From Kineosporia mesophila (GTDB lineage Bacteria; Actinomycetota; Actinomycetes; Actinomycetales; Kineosporiaceae), in NCBI RefSeq assembly GCF_021129235.1, contig NZ_JAJOMA010000005.1, forward strand, positions 248,001-312,000: a DNA stretch of 64,000 nt, in the 5' to 3' direction. Made by a program: the position numbers and the translations under genes. Every line of letters begins with the position of its first letter. Positions within the stretch are counted from its first letter, which is position 1. Positions 25,224 to 33,389 of the stretch are shown piece by piece. A model generated the notes under the pieces. The model searched no databases, was not told the DNA's origin, and saw nothing but the letters and a program-made list of their open reading frames with translations.

Positions 25224-25257
25224 AAGGGCCCGGAAACCGCTTGGTTTCCGGGCCCTT
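25224..25257. terminator. Bidirectional intrinsic terminator
   Basis: A perfect 15-bp stem, AAGGGCCCGGAAACC (25224-25238) with GGTTTCCGGGCCCTT (25243-25257) across a 4-nt loop, then TTCC. It separates the convergent regulator and acyltransferase genes. Confidence 0.92.
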
Positions 25258-25259
25258 TC

Positions 25260-26939
25260 CTATGCCTTCGAAGGAGCCGACGCGGGCCGGGCCATCGGCA
25301 GCCGGAAGGTGACCCAACCGGCGTCCTTGAATCCCAGGGCTGGTTTCTCCACGAGTTTCCAGCTCAGCAGGGCGACCACGGCGGCCGCGGCCAGACCGGC
25401 CGGGACGAAGACCCAGACGCCGTAGGTGGCCAGGCCCAGCAGGTTGAACACCTGCAGCAGGGGCCAGTGGTACACATACAGCCCGTACGAGATGTCGGTG
25501 CGCGGGTCCGGAATCCTCAGCCGCGAAACGGCCAGCGCCAGGCAGAGATAGCCGAACGCCGGGCCGGCCAGCACGCGGTAGTCGTCGAAGAACGCGACCC
25601 CGGCGACGACCACGCCGACACTGGCCAGGGTGAGCCGGCGGCTCATCGGCACCTGATGGGCGTACAGGTACAGCACCGAGCCGATCAGGAACATGAACGA
25701 CAGCCGCAGGATGCGCTCCTGGCCGAGATACACGATCTGGTAGTCGTTCAGCACCGTGACCACCCACAGGGCCCCCACGGCGCCGAGAGTCATGACCGGC
25801 CGGCGCCGCAGCCCACCGAACACGCCCAGCGCGATGATCGACGCGTAGCAGGTGGCCTCGTAGAACAACGTCCAGAGCGAACCGTTAAGCACACCGGTCA
25901 TCTCGACGTCGCTCGGCAGCCCGGAGACGCCCCACTGCCGCATCAGCAGCGCGGCGTTGCGGATCACGTAGTCGAACGCCGAGTCCTGGCCGTTGATCAG
26001 CGTTCTCATCGGCACGCCCTGCAGCCAGGCGATCAACGGGGCGATCAGCGTGGCGGTGACCACGAGGCAGACCCAGAAACCGGGCATGATCCGCAGGAAC
26101 CGGTGCCAGGTGTAACGGCGCACCGAGTCCAGCCGCAGGTAGCTGCCGACCAGCAGGAAGCCGCTCAGCACGAAGAACGCGTCCACGCACAGCTCGCCGA
26201 GCTGCGTGCCGGCGAACTGCGGCTGCCAGCCGTAGCCGATCTCGGTGGCGTGGGTGACGCCGACCGTCAGGGCCAGGACCAGGCGCAGCAGGCCGAGGTG
26301 GTTGTGGCGCGGGCTGAAGCGGGTCCCGAGGGTCTTGGGGTCGGCACCGCGGCGGTGAGGACGCGGGTCACGACGACGCAGGGCCCCTCGGGTCAGGTGC
26401 AGGGCGGCGGCGCGGCGGGACCGGCGCGGCGCCGGCTCGGAGTGCTGCTCGCGCAGTTCGCGGCGCAGCGGGAGCTGGGTGGTGGGCGCCGTGGGCGGGC
26501 CCAGGACCGGACCCTTCCGAGGTGAGCTCGGCAGAGGGCTCGGCAGAGGGCTCGGCAGAGGGCTCGGCAGGGAGCCGATACCGGTGATCGGGGACGGTGG
26601 GTCGGCCGGGCCGAAAATCTGCGGGTAGCCCCAGCCGGCCTCCTGCAGATTCCCGGCCGGGCGTTTCTCGGTGTCCGGGTCGTCGGTGGTGCCCTCGACC
26701 GCCTCGTCCACCATGACCGCACCGGAGTCGCCGGGCGCGGGCCGGGCCGTCTTGACGGCCTCCTTGATCACCGGGATCTGCCCGGTCGCCAGGGACGCTC
26801 CCGTGACGGGACCGGCGTCGAAGTCCCGCCGGGGACGTACGGGGAGCGGGGTTGGCTCCTGGGAAACCAAAGTTCCTCTCCCTCCGGCCTGCCTGAGGCC
26901 GTACACATGCGGGCGCGCCGACCGGGAGAAATCCGTCAT
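25260..26939 (-). CDS. Acyltransferase 3 family (OafA-like) membrane protein with long N-terminal extension
   Basis: A 559-residue protein. The first 210 or so residues are hydrophilic and low in complexity, including a run of PSPL repeats and an Arg-rich stretch before the membrane part. The acyltransferase-3 domain follows with LLRLVLALTVGVTHATEIGY (catalytic His region), LCVDAFFVLSGFLLVGSYLR and NGSLWTLFYEATCYA, and about ten hydrophobic segments. Such enzymes O-acylate cell-surface sugars or exported small molecules. The start is uncertain: ATG 26939 has GGGGA next to it, and a TTG about 70 bases further in has a better AGAGGA. The extension is unlike the domain in composition and may be disordered. 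Confidence 0.85.
   Translation of the reverse strand: MTDFSRSARPHVYGLRQAGGRGTLVSQEPTPLPVRPRRDFDAGPVTGASLATGQIPVIKEAVKTARPAPGDSGAVMVDEAVEGTTDDPDTEKRPAGNLQEAGWGYPQIFGPADPPSPITGIGSLPSPLPSPLPSPLPSSPRKGPVLGPPTAPTTQLPLRRELREQHSEPAPRRSRRAAALHLTRGALRRRDPRPHRRGADPKTLGTRFSPRHNHLGLLRLVLALTVGVTHATEIGYGWQPQFAGTQLGELCVDAFFVLSGFLLVGSYLRLDSVRRYTWHRFLRIMPGFWVCLVVTATLIAPLIAWLQGVPMRTLINGQDSAFDYVIRNAALLMRQWGVSGLPSDVEMTGVLNGSLWTLFYEATCYASIIALGVFGGLRRRPVMTLGAVGALWVVTVLNDYQIVYLGQERILRLSFMFLIGSVLYLYAHQVPMSRRLTLASVGVVVAGVAFFDDYRVLAGPAFGYLCLALAVSRLRIPDPRTDISYGLYVYHWPLLQVFNLLGLATYGVWVFVPAGLAAAAVVALLSWKLVEKPALGFKDAGWVTFRLPMARPASAPSKA
26526..26570. repeat. 12-bp tandem repeat inside the acyltransferase gene
   Basis: GCTCGGCAGAGG is repeated 3.75 times without a mismatch. 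On the coding strand it encodes Pro-Ser-Pro-Leu units. Perfect copies suggest recent slippage, so repeat number may vary between strains. Confidence 0.9.
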
Positions 26940-27212
26940 TCCCCCGGCGAATCACACGCCTGTCCCGAAAAAATCCTGGGCACCCGGTACGGGCGACCCG
27001 CCGGAATGGTGCTGCGCCGGGAGATAGGAGGAAATCAAGGGGTCATAAACAGGCGCCCAACCCGAAAAACCCGATTCGGTACCCGGTGAACCATGACCGC
27101 CAGTTGCATCTGTGCTGCACAGAGCGGTGATCCGCAGGTCAGAACCCGGGCTAGGGATTCGCTACGTACAGGTCGCATCCAGGGTTGCCGCGAGCATGCT
27201 CACATTTCCCGG

Positions 27213-27780
27213 TTAAGCCGTATTCAGTACCGGAACTCTCCGGAATGACTTTCCTACCCTGGGTTCCGGCAAATGCCGGGCCCAGGCCAAGGTAATCCGT
27301 GCAGTACGGAGCGCAGCCAGTCCACAGACCGCCAGCCGCATCCGGGGATATCCGAACCAGCGCGCCAGGCCGGCGAGGATCAAGGGCCGGGTGAACCTGA
27401 CATAGGCCAGCGCGTAGTAGGCACCGGTCCAGCCGCCCCGCCGCGACCCATCCGGCACCCCACGGCCCCAGCGCGATAAGCAGGCTACCCACCACCGAGG
27501 CGATCCCCCGACGATCGTCACCGGACGGCGCCCGTGCCGGTCGGAAAGCGCCGAGGCCACCAGGAGCCCCGGAACCAGACCGGCCACGTAGGCGACCGGC
27601 AACGTGTCCACCCCCACGGTGGAGTAGCCGTGAGCCCGGTACATGACCACCAGAGGCGTGAATTCGTTGCCGCCCCCGCCGATCGTGGCCACCAGGGCGG
27701 CGACGGCCGGCCGGTGCGCGTCAGCGCGGCCCCGCCAGCCACTGCCCGCCCCCCGATGGGTGGCGGAAAATGTGCCCGCA
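27213..27780 (-). pseudogene. Remnant of an MFS transporter (frameshifted and truncated)
   Basis: The minus strand encodes MFS-like sequence split between frames: NEFTPLVVMYRAHGYSTVGV, then PGLLVASALSDRHGRRPVTI with the MFS loop motif (DRHGRRP). An extra base in a five-G run then moves the next span, IASVVGSLLIALGPWGAGWV, into another frame. A further shift returns to the first frame for TGAYYALAYVRFTRPLILAG. Only about four of 12 spans remain before the stop at 27213. The first codons of any reading would come from the adjacent repeat. This is a dead gene; a single sequencing error would not explain both shifts and the missing C-terminal half. Confidence 0.72.
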
Positions 27781-27865
27781 GGGCGGATTCGTGCCCGTCG
27801 ACGTCGCGCTCGCGGATCGGCCCCGCCATCTGCAGATAGATACAAGATCCCCTGACCCTTGTTTG

Positions 27866-27912
27866 CGATCATGCAGAGTTCTAGAACTCTGGGGAGGTTT
27901 TGCATGATCACG
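27866..27912. repeat. Nested-palindrome repeat, family 1, short form (47 bp)
   Basis: CGATCATGC at the left end, one GTTCTAGAAC core, then CTGGGGAGGTTTTGC and ATGATCACG. Relative to the 83-bp form it has lost one core and the left CCTCCCC arm. It ends 22 nt from the azlCD stop codon. Confidence 0.88.
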
Positions 27913-27933
27913 GAAAGGTTTTTTTGGGAGGGG

Positions 27934-28977
27934 TCAGGCCACGCCTAGTTGGCGCAGGGCTGCCGTCGTCACCGCGGCTGCGATCACCACCAGTGGGAAC
28001 GGGGCCCGGAACAGCACCAGCACCACGGCCAGCGACACCCCGGTGAACCGGGCCCAGCCGGCGAAGGAGCCGTCCTGGATCAGGGTGCTCGTGGCGATCA
28101 GGGCGGCCAGGAGGGTGGTGGCGGCCGAGGCCATCCAGGCCTGTGCCCTTTCCGAGAACTCGTAGCGGCCGGCCAGTGCCGGGCCTGCGATCCGGAAGGC
28201 GAAAGTGCCTGCGGCAAGGACGAGGACGGCCAGAATGGGCATCAGGGACGCCCATCGGCGCGCTCGGCGGAGCGGGCTCGGTCCGGGTGCTCGGTCCGGG
28301 TGGGCTCGGTCCGGGCGCCGGACGAGCGCGACCAGGCCCGCCAGCGAGGCCAGCACCGGCAGCCCCGCGGGCAGCAGGGGTGTACTGACAACCGCTACCA
28401 GGCTACCGATTCCGGCACTGGCCCGGATGCGGCGGGTGTTCAGGGCCGGCAGCACGATCGCGACCAGCACGGCGGGGAACGCGGCGTCCAGGCCGAGCGC
28501 GTCGGTGTCGCCGATCCAGGTGCCGGCCACCGCCCCGGCCACCACGCCGATGTTCCAGCAGACGAACAGCGCCACCCCGCAGGCCCAGAACACGGCGGCG
28601 CGACGTGCCGGATCACGTTCGGCCAGGGCCAGGGCCACCGTCTCGTCGGTGACGATCTGCGCGCCGAGCGCCCGGCGCAGGGGGCCACCCCGGATCATGT
28701 CGGAGACGCTGAAGCTGAAGGGCAGGAGCCGGGCGTTGAGCAGCAGGCCGGTGACGACGGCGGCGGTCGCGGACCCACCGGCGAGCACCGTGCCGACCGC
28801 GGCGAACTGCGCCCCACCGGCGAACACCAGAAGGCTGAGCACCACCGGCACCCAGCGGTCCAGGCCTCCGCCGACGGCGATCGCGCCGAACGACACGGCC
28901 ACCAGGGTGTCGGCCGCACAGACAAGAGCAATGGCCCGGGCCCGTTCCGGACCCACCGTTCGCCATACTGACCGCAT
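27934..28977 (-). CDS. AzlC-AzlD fusion, branched-chain amino acid exporter
   Basis: A 347-residue membrane protein joining two subunits that are usually separate. Residues 1 to about 225 are AzlC-like (VSFGAIAVGGGLDRWVPVVL, FAGGAQFAAVGTVLAGGS, LLLNARLLPFSFSVSDMI, QIVTDETVALAL). After an Arg/Pro-rich linker (near RRPDRAHPDRAPGPSPLRRA), residues 240 to 347 are AzlD-like, with PILAVLVLAAGTFAFRIAGP and VLFRAPFPLVVIAAAVTTAA. AzlCD exports branched-chain amino acids or analogues. No stop or frameshift separates the parts, so this is a real fusion. It is divergent from an XRE-cupin regulator that probably controls it. Confidence 0.88.
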   Translation of the reverse strand: MRSVWRTVGPERARAIALVCAADTLVAVSFGAIAVGGGLDRWVPVVLSLLVFAGGAQFAAVGTVLAGGSATAAVVTGLLLNARLLPFSFSVSDMIRGGPLRRALGAQIVTDETVALALAERDPARRAAVFWACGVALFVCWNIGVVAGAVAGTWIGDTDALGLDAAFPAVLVAIVLPALNTRRIRASAGIGSLVAVVSTPLLPAGLPVLASLAGLVALVRRPDRAHPDRAPGPSPLRRARRWASLMPILAVLVLAAGTFAFRIAGPALAGRYEFSERAQAWMASAATTLLAALIATSTLIQDGSFAGWARFTGVSLAVVLVLFRAPFPLVVIAAAVTTAALRQLGVA

Positions 28978-28984
28978 GCCCGTA

Positions 28985-29019
28985 AGGATGAACGTGGCAT
29001 CCTGCGTTCGTCAAACGAA
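28985..29019. promoter_or_regulatory. Two dyads in the azlCD / XRE-cupin divergent promoter
   Basis: AGGATG (28985-28990) and CATCCT (28998-29003) form a 6-bp inverted repeat. TTCGTCAAACGAA (29007-29019) is a 5-3-5 palindrome. The gap between the two start codons is only 68 bp, so either could be the operator of the XRE-cupin protein. Confidence 0.45.
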
Positions 29020-29045
29020 ACGAGTGATCGGTACGGCGAACGCCC

Positions 29046-29615
29046 ATGCTTCCCGATGATGATTCCCCGCTCGACCCCAAGGCCGTGCTGGCCGCCGCCC
29101 TGCGCAGCGAGCGCGAGCGCAGCGGCATGTCGCTGAGCGAGCTGGCCAAGCAGGCCCGGCTGGCCAAGTCGACGCTTTCCCAGCTGGAGTCGGGGGCCGG
29201 CAACCCGAACGTCGAGACCCTGTGGGCCCTGGCCACAGCGCTCGACCTGCCGGTGAGCCGGCTGATCGACCCGCCCCGGCCGAAGATCGGTGTGGTGCGC
29301 AACGGTCAGGGCACGCCGCTGGTGTCGGGACAGGGTGACTATGCGGCGTATCTGATGTCGGCCGGCCCGGCCGGTGTCACGCGCGACCTGTACCGGCTGA
29401 ACGTCGAGATCGGGCCGGGCCGGATCTCCGAGCCGCACCGGGTGGGCACGATCGAGCACGTGGTGCTCGGTTCGGGGCGGGCCCTGGTCGGGCCGACGAG
29501 CAACCCGATCGAGCTGGGGCCGGGCGACTACATGGTCTATCCGGGCGACGTGGAGCACATGTTCCAGGCCCTGACGCCCGGCGTACTGGCCACACTGATC
29601 AGTGAGAACCGATGA
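29046..29615 (+). CDS. XRE-cupin transcriptional regulator
   Basis: A 189-residue regulator. An N-terminal XRE helix-turn-helix (LRSERERSGMSLSELAKQAR, LAKSTLSQLESGAGNPNVET) is followed by a C-terminal cupin barrel (RISEPHRVGTIEHVVLGSGR, LGPGDYMVYPGDVEHMFQAL). The cupin senses a small ligand in such proteins. The gene is divergent from the azlCD fusion across 68 bp, a known arrangement in which the regulator controls the amino-acid exporter. Its stop overlaps the next start (ATGA). No strong ribosome binding site is visible before ATG 29046, so translation may begin on a very short leader. Confidence 0.9.
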   Translation: MLPDDDSPLDPKAVLAAALRSERERSGMSLSELAKQARLAKSTLSQLESGAGNPNVETLWALATALDLPVSRLIDPPRPKIGVVRNGQGTPLVSGQGDYAAYLMSAGPAGVTRDLYRLNVEIGPGRISEPHRVGTIEHVVLGSGRALVGPTSNPIELGPGDYMVYPGDVEHMFQALTPGVLATLISENR

Positions 29616-30088
29616 TGGCCGACATGAATGACGACCCTTTCGGCCTCGGGCGTTTCGTCGAGGCCCAGAACTCCGGCGGTACCTACGAGCGGGCCGTGGC
29701 CGAGCTCCGCGCCGGGGCCAAGACCACCCACTGGATGTGGTTCGTCCTGCCGCAGGTCGCCGGCCTGGGCCTGAGCGCGACCTCGGTGCGGTACGCGATC
29801 AACGGCCTGCCCGAGGCCCGGGCCTACCTGGCCCACCCCGTCCTCGGACCGCGCCTTCAGGAGTGCGCGTCGATCCTGCTGGGCCTGCGCGACACCACCG
29901 CGCCCGCCGTGCTGGGCTCGGTGGACGCCGCGAAGCTGCGCTCCTCGATGACGCTTTTCGCCTACGCCGCGCCGGAACGCCCGGTGTTCCGCGAGGTGCT
30001 GGAGAAGTACTTCGACGGGCAGGAAGACGACGCCACCACGGCCCGTCTCGGCGAGGAACCTACGCCAGCGGGTGAAGAAGAAGACTGA
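29612..30088 (+). CDS. DUF1810 family protein
   Basis: A 158-residue DUF1810 protein. The family marks are RFVEAQNSGGTYERAVAELR, AGAKTTHWMWFVLPQVAGLG and VLGPRLQECASILLGLRDTT, then SSMTLFAYAAPERPVF and the end of the domain at EVLEKYFDGQEDDATTARLG. The function is not known. It is translated with the regulator upstream through an ATGA overlap. Its last 29 bp run into the convergent phosphate transporter gene, so the two coding regions overlap at their 3' ends, which is uncommon but credible here because both families end properly. Confidence 0.85.
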   Translation: MMADMNDDPFGLGRFVEAQNSGGTYERAVAELRAGAKTTHWMWFVLPQVAGLGLSATSVRYAINGLPEARAYLAHPVLGPRLQECASILLGLRDTTAPAVLGSVDAAKLRSSMTLFAYAAPERPVFREVLEKYFDGQEDDATTARLGEEPTPAGEEED

Positions 30089-31061
30089 GCAGCCCGGCGA
30101 CCAGCGCCGCGGCCGGCAGCGTCAGCACCCACGCGGTGAGGATGTCACCGGCGACGCCCCAGCGAACGGCGGTGCGGCGCTTGGTCGCGCCCACTCCCAT
30201 GATCGCCGCAGTGATGGTGTGGGTGGTCGAGATCGGGGCGTGGAAGGCGTAGGCGGTCGTGTAGAGCACGGACGAGGCGACCGTCTCGGCCACGAAACCC
30301 CGCGCCGGGTCCAGCTCGATGACGCCCCGGCCCAGGGTGCGCATGATCCGCCAGCCGCCGGAGGCGGTGCCCAGGCTGATCGCCGCCGCGGCGGAAAGCG
30401 TCACCCAGAGGGGAATCCCGGCGCCACTGCTGTGATAGCCGCCGGCGATCAGGGCGAGGGTCATGACACCCATCGTCTTCTGGGCGTCCTGCAGACCGTG
30501 CCCGAGCGACATCGCCGCGGCGGAGACGATCTGGGCGGTGCGGAACCCGCGGGTCACCGGCCCGGGCCGGGCCCGGCGGAAGAGCCAGAGCACACCCACC
30601 ATGGCCAGGAAGGCGAGACCGAACCCGACCAGCGGTGAGAGCACCATCGGGATCACCACCTTGTCCAGGATCACCGACCAGTGCACGGGCGATGAGACCA
30701 CGACCGCGGCGCCGGCCAGGCCACCGATCAGGGCGTGGGACGAGGAGGAGGGCAGTCCGAGCGCCCAGGTCACCAGGTTCCAGGTGATGGCACCGGCCAG
30801 GCCGGAGAACACGATGAGCAGACCCTCGTGCCCGCTCGGTGGGCTGATGATGCCGCTGCCCACGGTCTCGGCCACGCCGTGGCCCAGCAGGGCACCGATC
30901 ACGTTGAAGACGGCGGCCATGGCCAGGGCGGCCCGCGGGGACAGGGCGCGCGTCGAGACCGCTGTCGCGATGGCGTTGGCCGCGTCGTGAAAACCGTTGG
31001 TGTAGTCGAAGACCAGCGCGACGGCCACGACCAGGACCACGAGGGTCAGGGTCAGGGACAC
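30060..31061 (-). CDS. Inorganic phosphate transporter, PiT family
   Basis: A 333-residue PiT permease that imports metal-phosphate with protons. The duplicated PiT signature is seen in both halves: FDYTNGFHDAANAIATAVST with the GFHDAANAIATA-type motif near the N-terminus, and SLGHGLQDAQKTMGVMTLAL in the second half. HAPISTTHTITAAIMGVGAT is the conserved end. It is 3 nt downstream of the DUF47 gene and in one operon with it, the usual low-affinity phosphate module in actinobacteria. PHO-box-like repeats before DUF47 suggest PhoP control of both genes. Confidence 0.93.
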   Translation of the reverse strand: MSLTLTLVVLVVAVALVFDYTNGFHDAANAIATAVSTRALSPRAALAMAAVFNVIGALLGHGVAETVGSGIISPPSGHEGLLIVFSGLAGAITWNLVTWALGLPSSSSHALIGGLAGAAVVVSSPVHWSVILDKVVIPMVLSPLVGFGLAFLAMVGVLWLFRRARPGPVTRGFRTAQIVSAAAMSLGHGLQDAQKTMGVMTLALIAGGYHSSGAGIPLWVTLSAAAAISLGTASGGWRIMRTLGRGVIELDPARGFVAETVASSVLYTTAYAFHAPISTTHTITAAIMGVGATKRRTAVRWGVAGDILTAWVLTLPAAALVAGLLSLLLHPLA

Positions 31062-31064
31062 GGG

Positions 31065-31685
31065 TCAGGACTCCTTGACCGCGATGGTCTCGACATGGTG
31101 CGACACCAGTTCGAAGGCGTCGGCGGCGTCTTCCAGGGCGTCGATGACCTCGCGCACCTTGAGCAGCTCGAGCGGCTGGTAGGCACCGGAGAAGAGCTCC
31201 GCGAGCATGTCGCGGTAGGCCTCGTCCGCGTCGTTCTCCAGCCGGTTGATCTCGACCCAGTACTCCTCCAGGCCCTTCATCGTGTGCAGGCCCGGCAGGG
31301 CGGCGGCGGTGACGGCGGCCTGCTGCTGGAGCACGGACAGCTGAATCTCGACCCCGTCGGGCAGCTTCGCCGGATTGGCGAGCACGACCATGTCGGCCGC
31401 CGCCTCCATGTTGTCCATGCAGTCGTCCAGCGCCGAGGACAGGGCGTAGATGTCCTCACGGTCGAAAGGCGTGACGAAGGTGGTGTTCAGCTTCCGCATC
31501 GTGGCGTGCACGATCTCGTCGCTGGCGTGCTCGGCGTCGCGGACCTTCAGCAGCAGGTCGGGGCGGTCACCGGCCTGGGCCCGGATCACGGCCTGCAGCA
31601 GATCGGCCCCCTCGACCAGCGCGTTTCCCGCCTGGACGATCAGGTCGATGATGGTCGTGTCCCTCGGCGTCAGTCTGAGCCGCAT
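31065..31685 (-). CDS. DUF47/PhoU-like partner of the PiT transporter
   Basis: A 206-residue all-helical protein of the DUF47 (PhoU-like) family. It includes DLLLKVRDAEHASDEIVHAT, then TPFDREDIYALSSALDDCMD with the metal-binding E/D-x-x-x-D pattern, and EINRLENDADEAYRDMLAEL with the second. These proteins bind metal clusters and modulate the adjacent PiT transporter. The ATG at 31685 has GGAGG upstream. A PhoP-type promoter region precedes it. Confidence 0.9.
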   Translation of the reverse strand: MRLRLTPRDTTIIDLIVQAGNALVEGADLLQAVIRAQAGDRPDLLLKVRDAEHASDEIVHATMRKLNTTFVTPFDREDIYALSSALDDCMDNMEAAADMVVLANPAKLPDGVEIQLSVLQQQAAVTAAALPGLHTMKGLEEYWVEINRLENDADEAYRDMLAELFSGAYQPLELLKVREVIDALEDAADAFELVSHHVETIAVKES

Positions 31686-31712
31686 CCGTGCACCTCCGTG
31701 TGTCGGCGCCCG

Positions 31713-31742
31713 ACTGTAGCCAGGACCGGCCCGCACTCCCAA
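31713..31742 (-). promoter_or_regulatory. Candidate promoter of the DUF47-pit operon
   Basis: On the minus strand, TTGGGA (31742 to 31737) and TACAGT (31718 to 31713) are spaced by 18 nt. The start codon lies 27 nt past the -10 box and the PHO-box array 27 nt before the -35 box. Confidence 0.55.
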
Positions 31743-31768
31743 TTGGGGTACACGTTCGGATCCCCCGT

Positions 31769-31801
31769 GGTTCAGGTGCGGTTCAGGCGGTGTTCACACA
31801 G
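31769..31801. promoter_or_regulatory. PHO box: three 11-bp direct repeats
   Basis: GGTTCAGGTGC, GGTTCAGGCGG and TGTTCACACAG follow each other without gaps. This is the 11-bp direct-repeat-unit layout of actinobacterial PhoP sites (GTTCA core). It sits upstream of the DUF47-pit operon. Confidence 0.7.
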
Positions 31802-32551
31802 TCACCGCAGATGCCCCCGCATGGCCTGCAGCACCGCCGCGGGCTGCTCGACGTTGGCCAGGTGCGCCGCCTGCGGCACCACCACGAGGTCGGCGCCGGG
31901 GATCGAGTCGGTCAGCTCCTGCGCCATGGCCGGCGGCGTGGCGATGTCACGGGCACCGGCGATCACCCGGGTCGGTACCCGCAACCCGCCCAGCGCGTCG
32001 CGGGAGTCGAAGGTCGCCAGGGCCTCGCAGCAGGCGGCGTAGCCCTCCGCGTCGATGCCGGTCTGGGCCTCGAGCAGTTCCCGGCCGTGCGGCGGCACCG
32101 GCGCGTCCGTCACGAACCAGCGGCCCCGGGCGAGGTCGACCAGAAAACCGGTGCCCTCGGCCCGCACCCGCGCGGCCCGGTCGAGCCAGGGCGCCGGGTC
32201 GTCGCCGAAGGTCGCCGAGGTGCAGACCAGGACGAGTTTCGTGACCCGGTCGGGGTGATCGAGCGCGAGTTGCTGCCCGATCGCCCCGCTCATCGAAAGG
32301 CCGCAGTAGACGAAGGTTTCGACACCCACCGCGTCGGCGACCCGGAGCACCTCCTCGGCCAGGGCCCGGACGGTGTACGGGCCCACCGGAGCGGGTTTGC
32401 CGTCGTGACCGGGCAGGTCGAAGCGGACAACCCGAAAGTCCTGCACCAGCCCGGGCAACTGCGGGTCCCAGAGGTGGTGCGAGGTGCCGATCGAGGAACC
32501 GAGCACGAGCACGGGTGCCTGTGGATCGCCGTCCACCACGTAGTTGATCAT
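31802..32551 (-). CDS. Alpha/beta hydrolase, 3-oxoadipate enol-lactonase-like
   Basis: A 249-residue alpha/beta hydrolase similar in layout to 3-oxoadipate enol-lactonase (PcaD). The oxyanion region is VLVLGSSIGTSHHLWDPQLP, the nucleophile serine lies in YCGLSMSGAIGQQLA, the acidic residue in VIAGARDIATPP and the histidine in PQAAHLANVEQPAAV. No other beta-ketoadipate genes are nearby, so the PcaD role is uncertain and a general esterase or lactonase is possible. The ATG at 32551 follows AGGGTGG. A GTG two codons earlier is possible. Confidence 0.82.
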   Translation of the reverse strand: MINYVVDGDPQAPVLVLGSSIGTSHHLWDPQLPGLVQDFRVVRFDLPGHDGKPAPVGPYTVRALAEEVLRVADAVGVETFVYCGLSMSGAIGQQLALDHPDRVTKLVLVCTSATFGDDPAPWLDRAARVRAEGTGFLVDLARGRWFVTDAPVPPHGRELLEAQTGIDAEGYAACCEALATFDSRDALGGLRVPTRVIAGARDIATPPAMAQELTDSIPGADLVVVPQAAHLANVEQPAAVLQAMRGHLR

Positions 32552-32621
32552 CGCCACCCTGCTCGTTCCGTCAGAGAACCCGCGTCCACCATACGTCGCG
32601 AACCCGGCAACCCGGCGGTGT

Positions 32622-33389
32622 TCAGATTCCCGTCATCAGACCGCCGTCCACCTGAAGGCTGACGCCTGTGACGTACGAGGCTGCGGGTGAGAGCAGGAAC
32701 ACCGCGGCGGCGGCGAACTCGTCCGGGTCGCCGTAGCGGCCCGCCGGGATCTTCCCGCTCCACTGCTCCTGGATCTCGTCCACACTGAGACCCGACCGCA
32801 GAGAACGGCCCTCGTCGAGCTGGGCGACCCGATCGGTGGCGATCCGGCCGGGAATCAGCTGGTTGACCCGGATGTCCGGAGCCCAGCTGCGGCTCAGCGA
32901 CTTGGCCAGGGCGGCCACACCCGACCGGAACACGCTGGAGAGGATCAGGTCGTCGGAGGGCTCCCGCACCTGGCTCGAGGTACAGAACAGGACGCTGCTG
33001 TCGCCCTTCACCAGATGCGGCCGGGCGGCGCGCACCAGGCGCACGGCCGGGCGCAGCAGCAGCTCGAACCCGAGCTGCCAGTCCTCGTCCACCGTGTCGT
33101 CGAAGCCCTTGGCGGGTGGGCCCCCGGTGTTCACCACGACACCGTTCAGGCCGCCGAAGCGGGTGGCCGCGTCCTGCACCCAGGCGTTCAGCGCGTCCCC
33201 GTCGGTCAGGTCGACGGGACGGCCGGTCGCGGTGCCGTTGACGGCGCCCTCGTTCAGCGCGGTCACCGCGGTCTGGACCCGGTCGGCGGTGCGCCCGCAG
33301 ATCGAGACGTCATGACCGGCCAGCACGAGCTGCCGGGCGATCGCGTGGCCCAGGCCGGACGTCGCCGCGGCCACCAGGTACCCACTCAT
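32622..33389 (-). CDS. SDR family protein lacking the catalytic Tyr-Lys pair
   Basis: A 255-residue SDR fold. The nucleotide loop is AAATSGLGHAIARQLV and the NAG-equivalent is VVVNTGGPPAKG. The active-site serine region is present (LFCTSSQVREP). Where YxxxK is expected, aligned from the following GVAALAKSLSRSWAP helix, the sequence reads SSVFR, so the tyrosine is Ser and the lysine is Arg. The C-terminus (RVNQLIPGRIATD, SYVTGVSLQVDGG) is normal. A subgroup of SDRs is known with the same loss, and such members may bind nucleotide without usual dehydrogenase chemistry. The start is ATG 33389 with AAGGAGAA upstream. Confidence 0.85.
   Translation of the reverse strand: MSGYLVAAATSGLGHAIARQLVLAGHDVSICGRTADRVQTAVTALNEGAVNGTATGRPVDLTDGDALNAWVQDAATRFGGLNGVVVNTGGPPAKGFDDTVDEDWQLGFELLLRPAVRLVRAARPHLVKGDSSVLFCTSSQVREPSDDLILSSVFRSGVAALAKSLSRSWAPDIRVNQLIPGRIATDRVAQLDEGRSLRSGLSVDEIQEQWSGKIPAGRYGDPDEFAAAAVFLLSPAASYVTGVSLQVDGGLMTGI

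Noticed and set aside
26940-27212. Possible tRNA or small RNA in the gap near the MFS remnant
   Set aside because: No T-loop GGTTCGAnTCC-like element or cloverleaf pairing could be found by eye.
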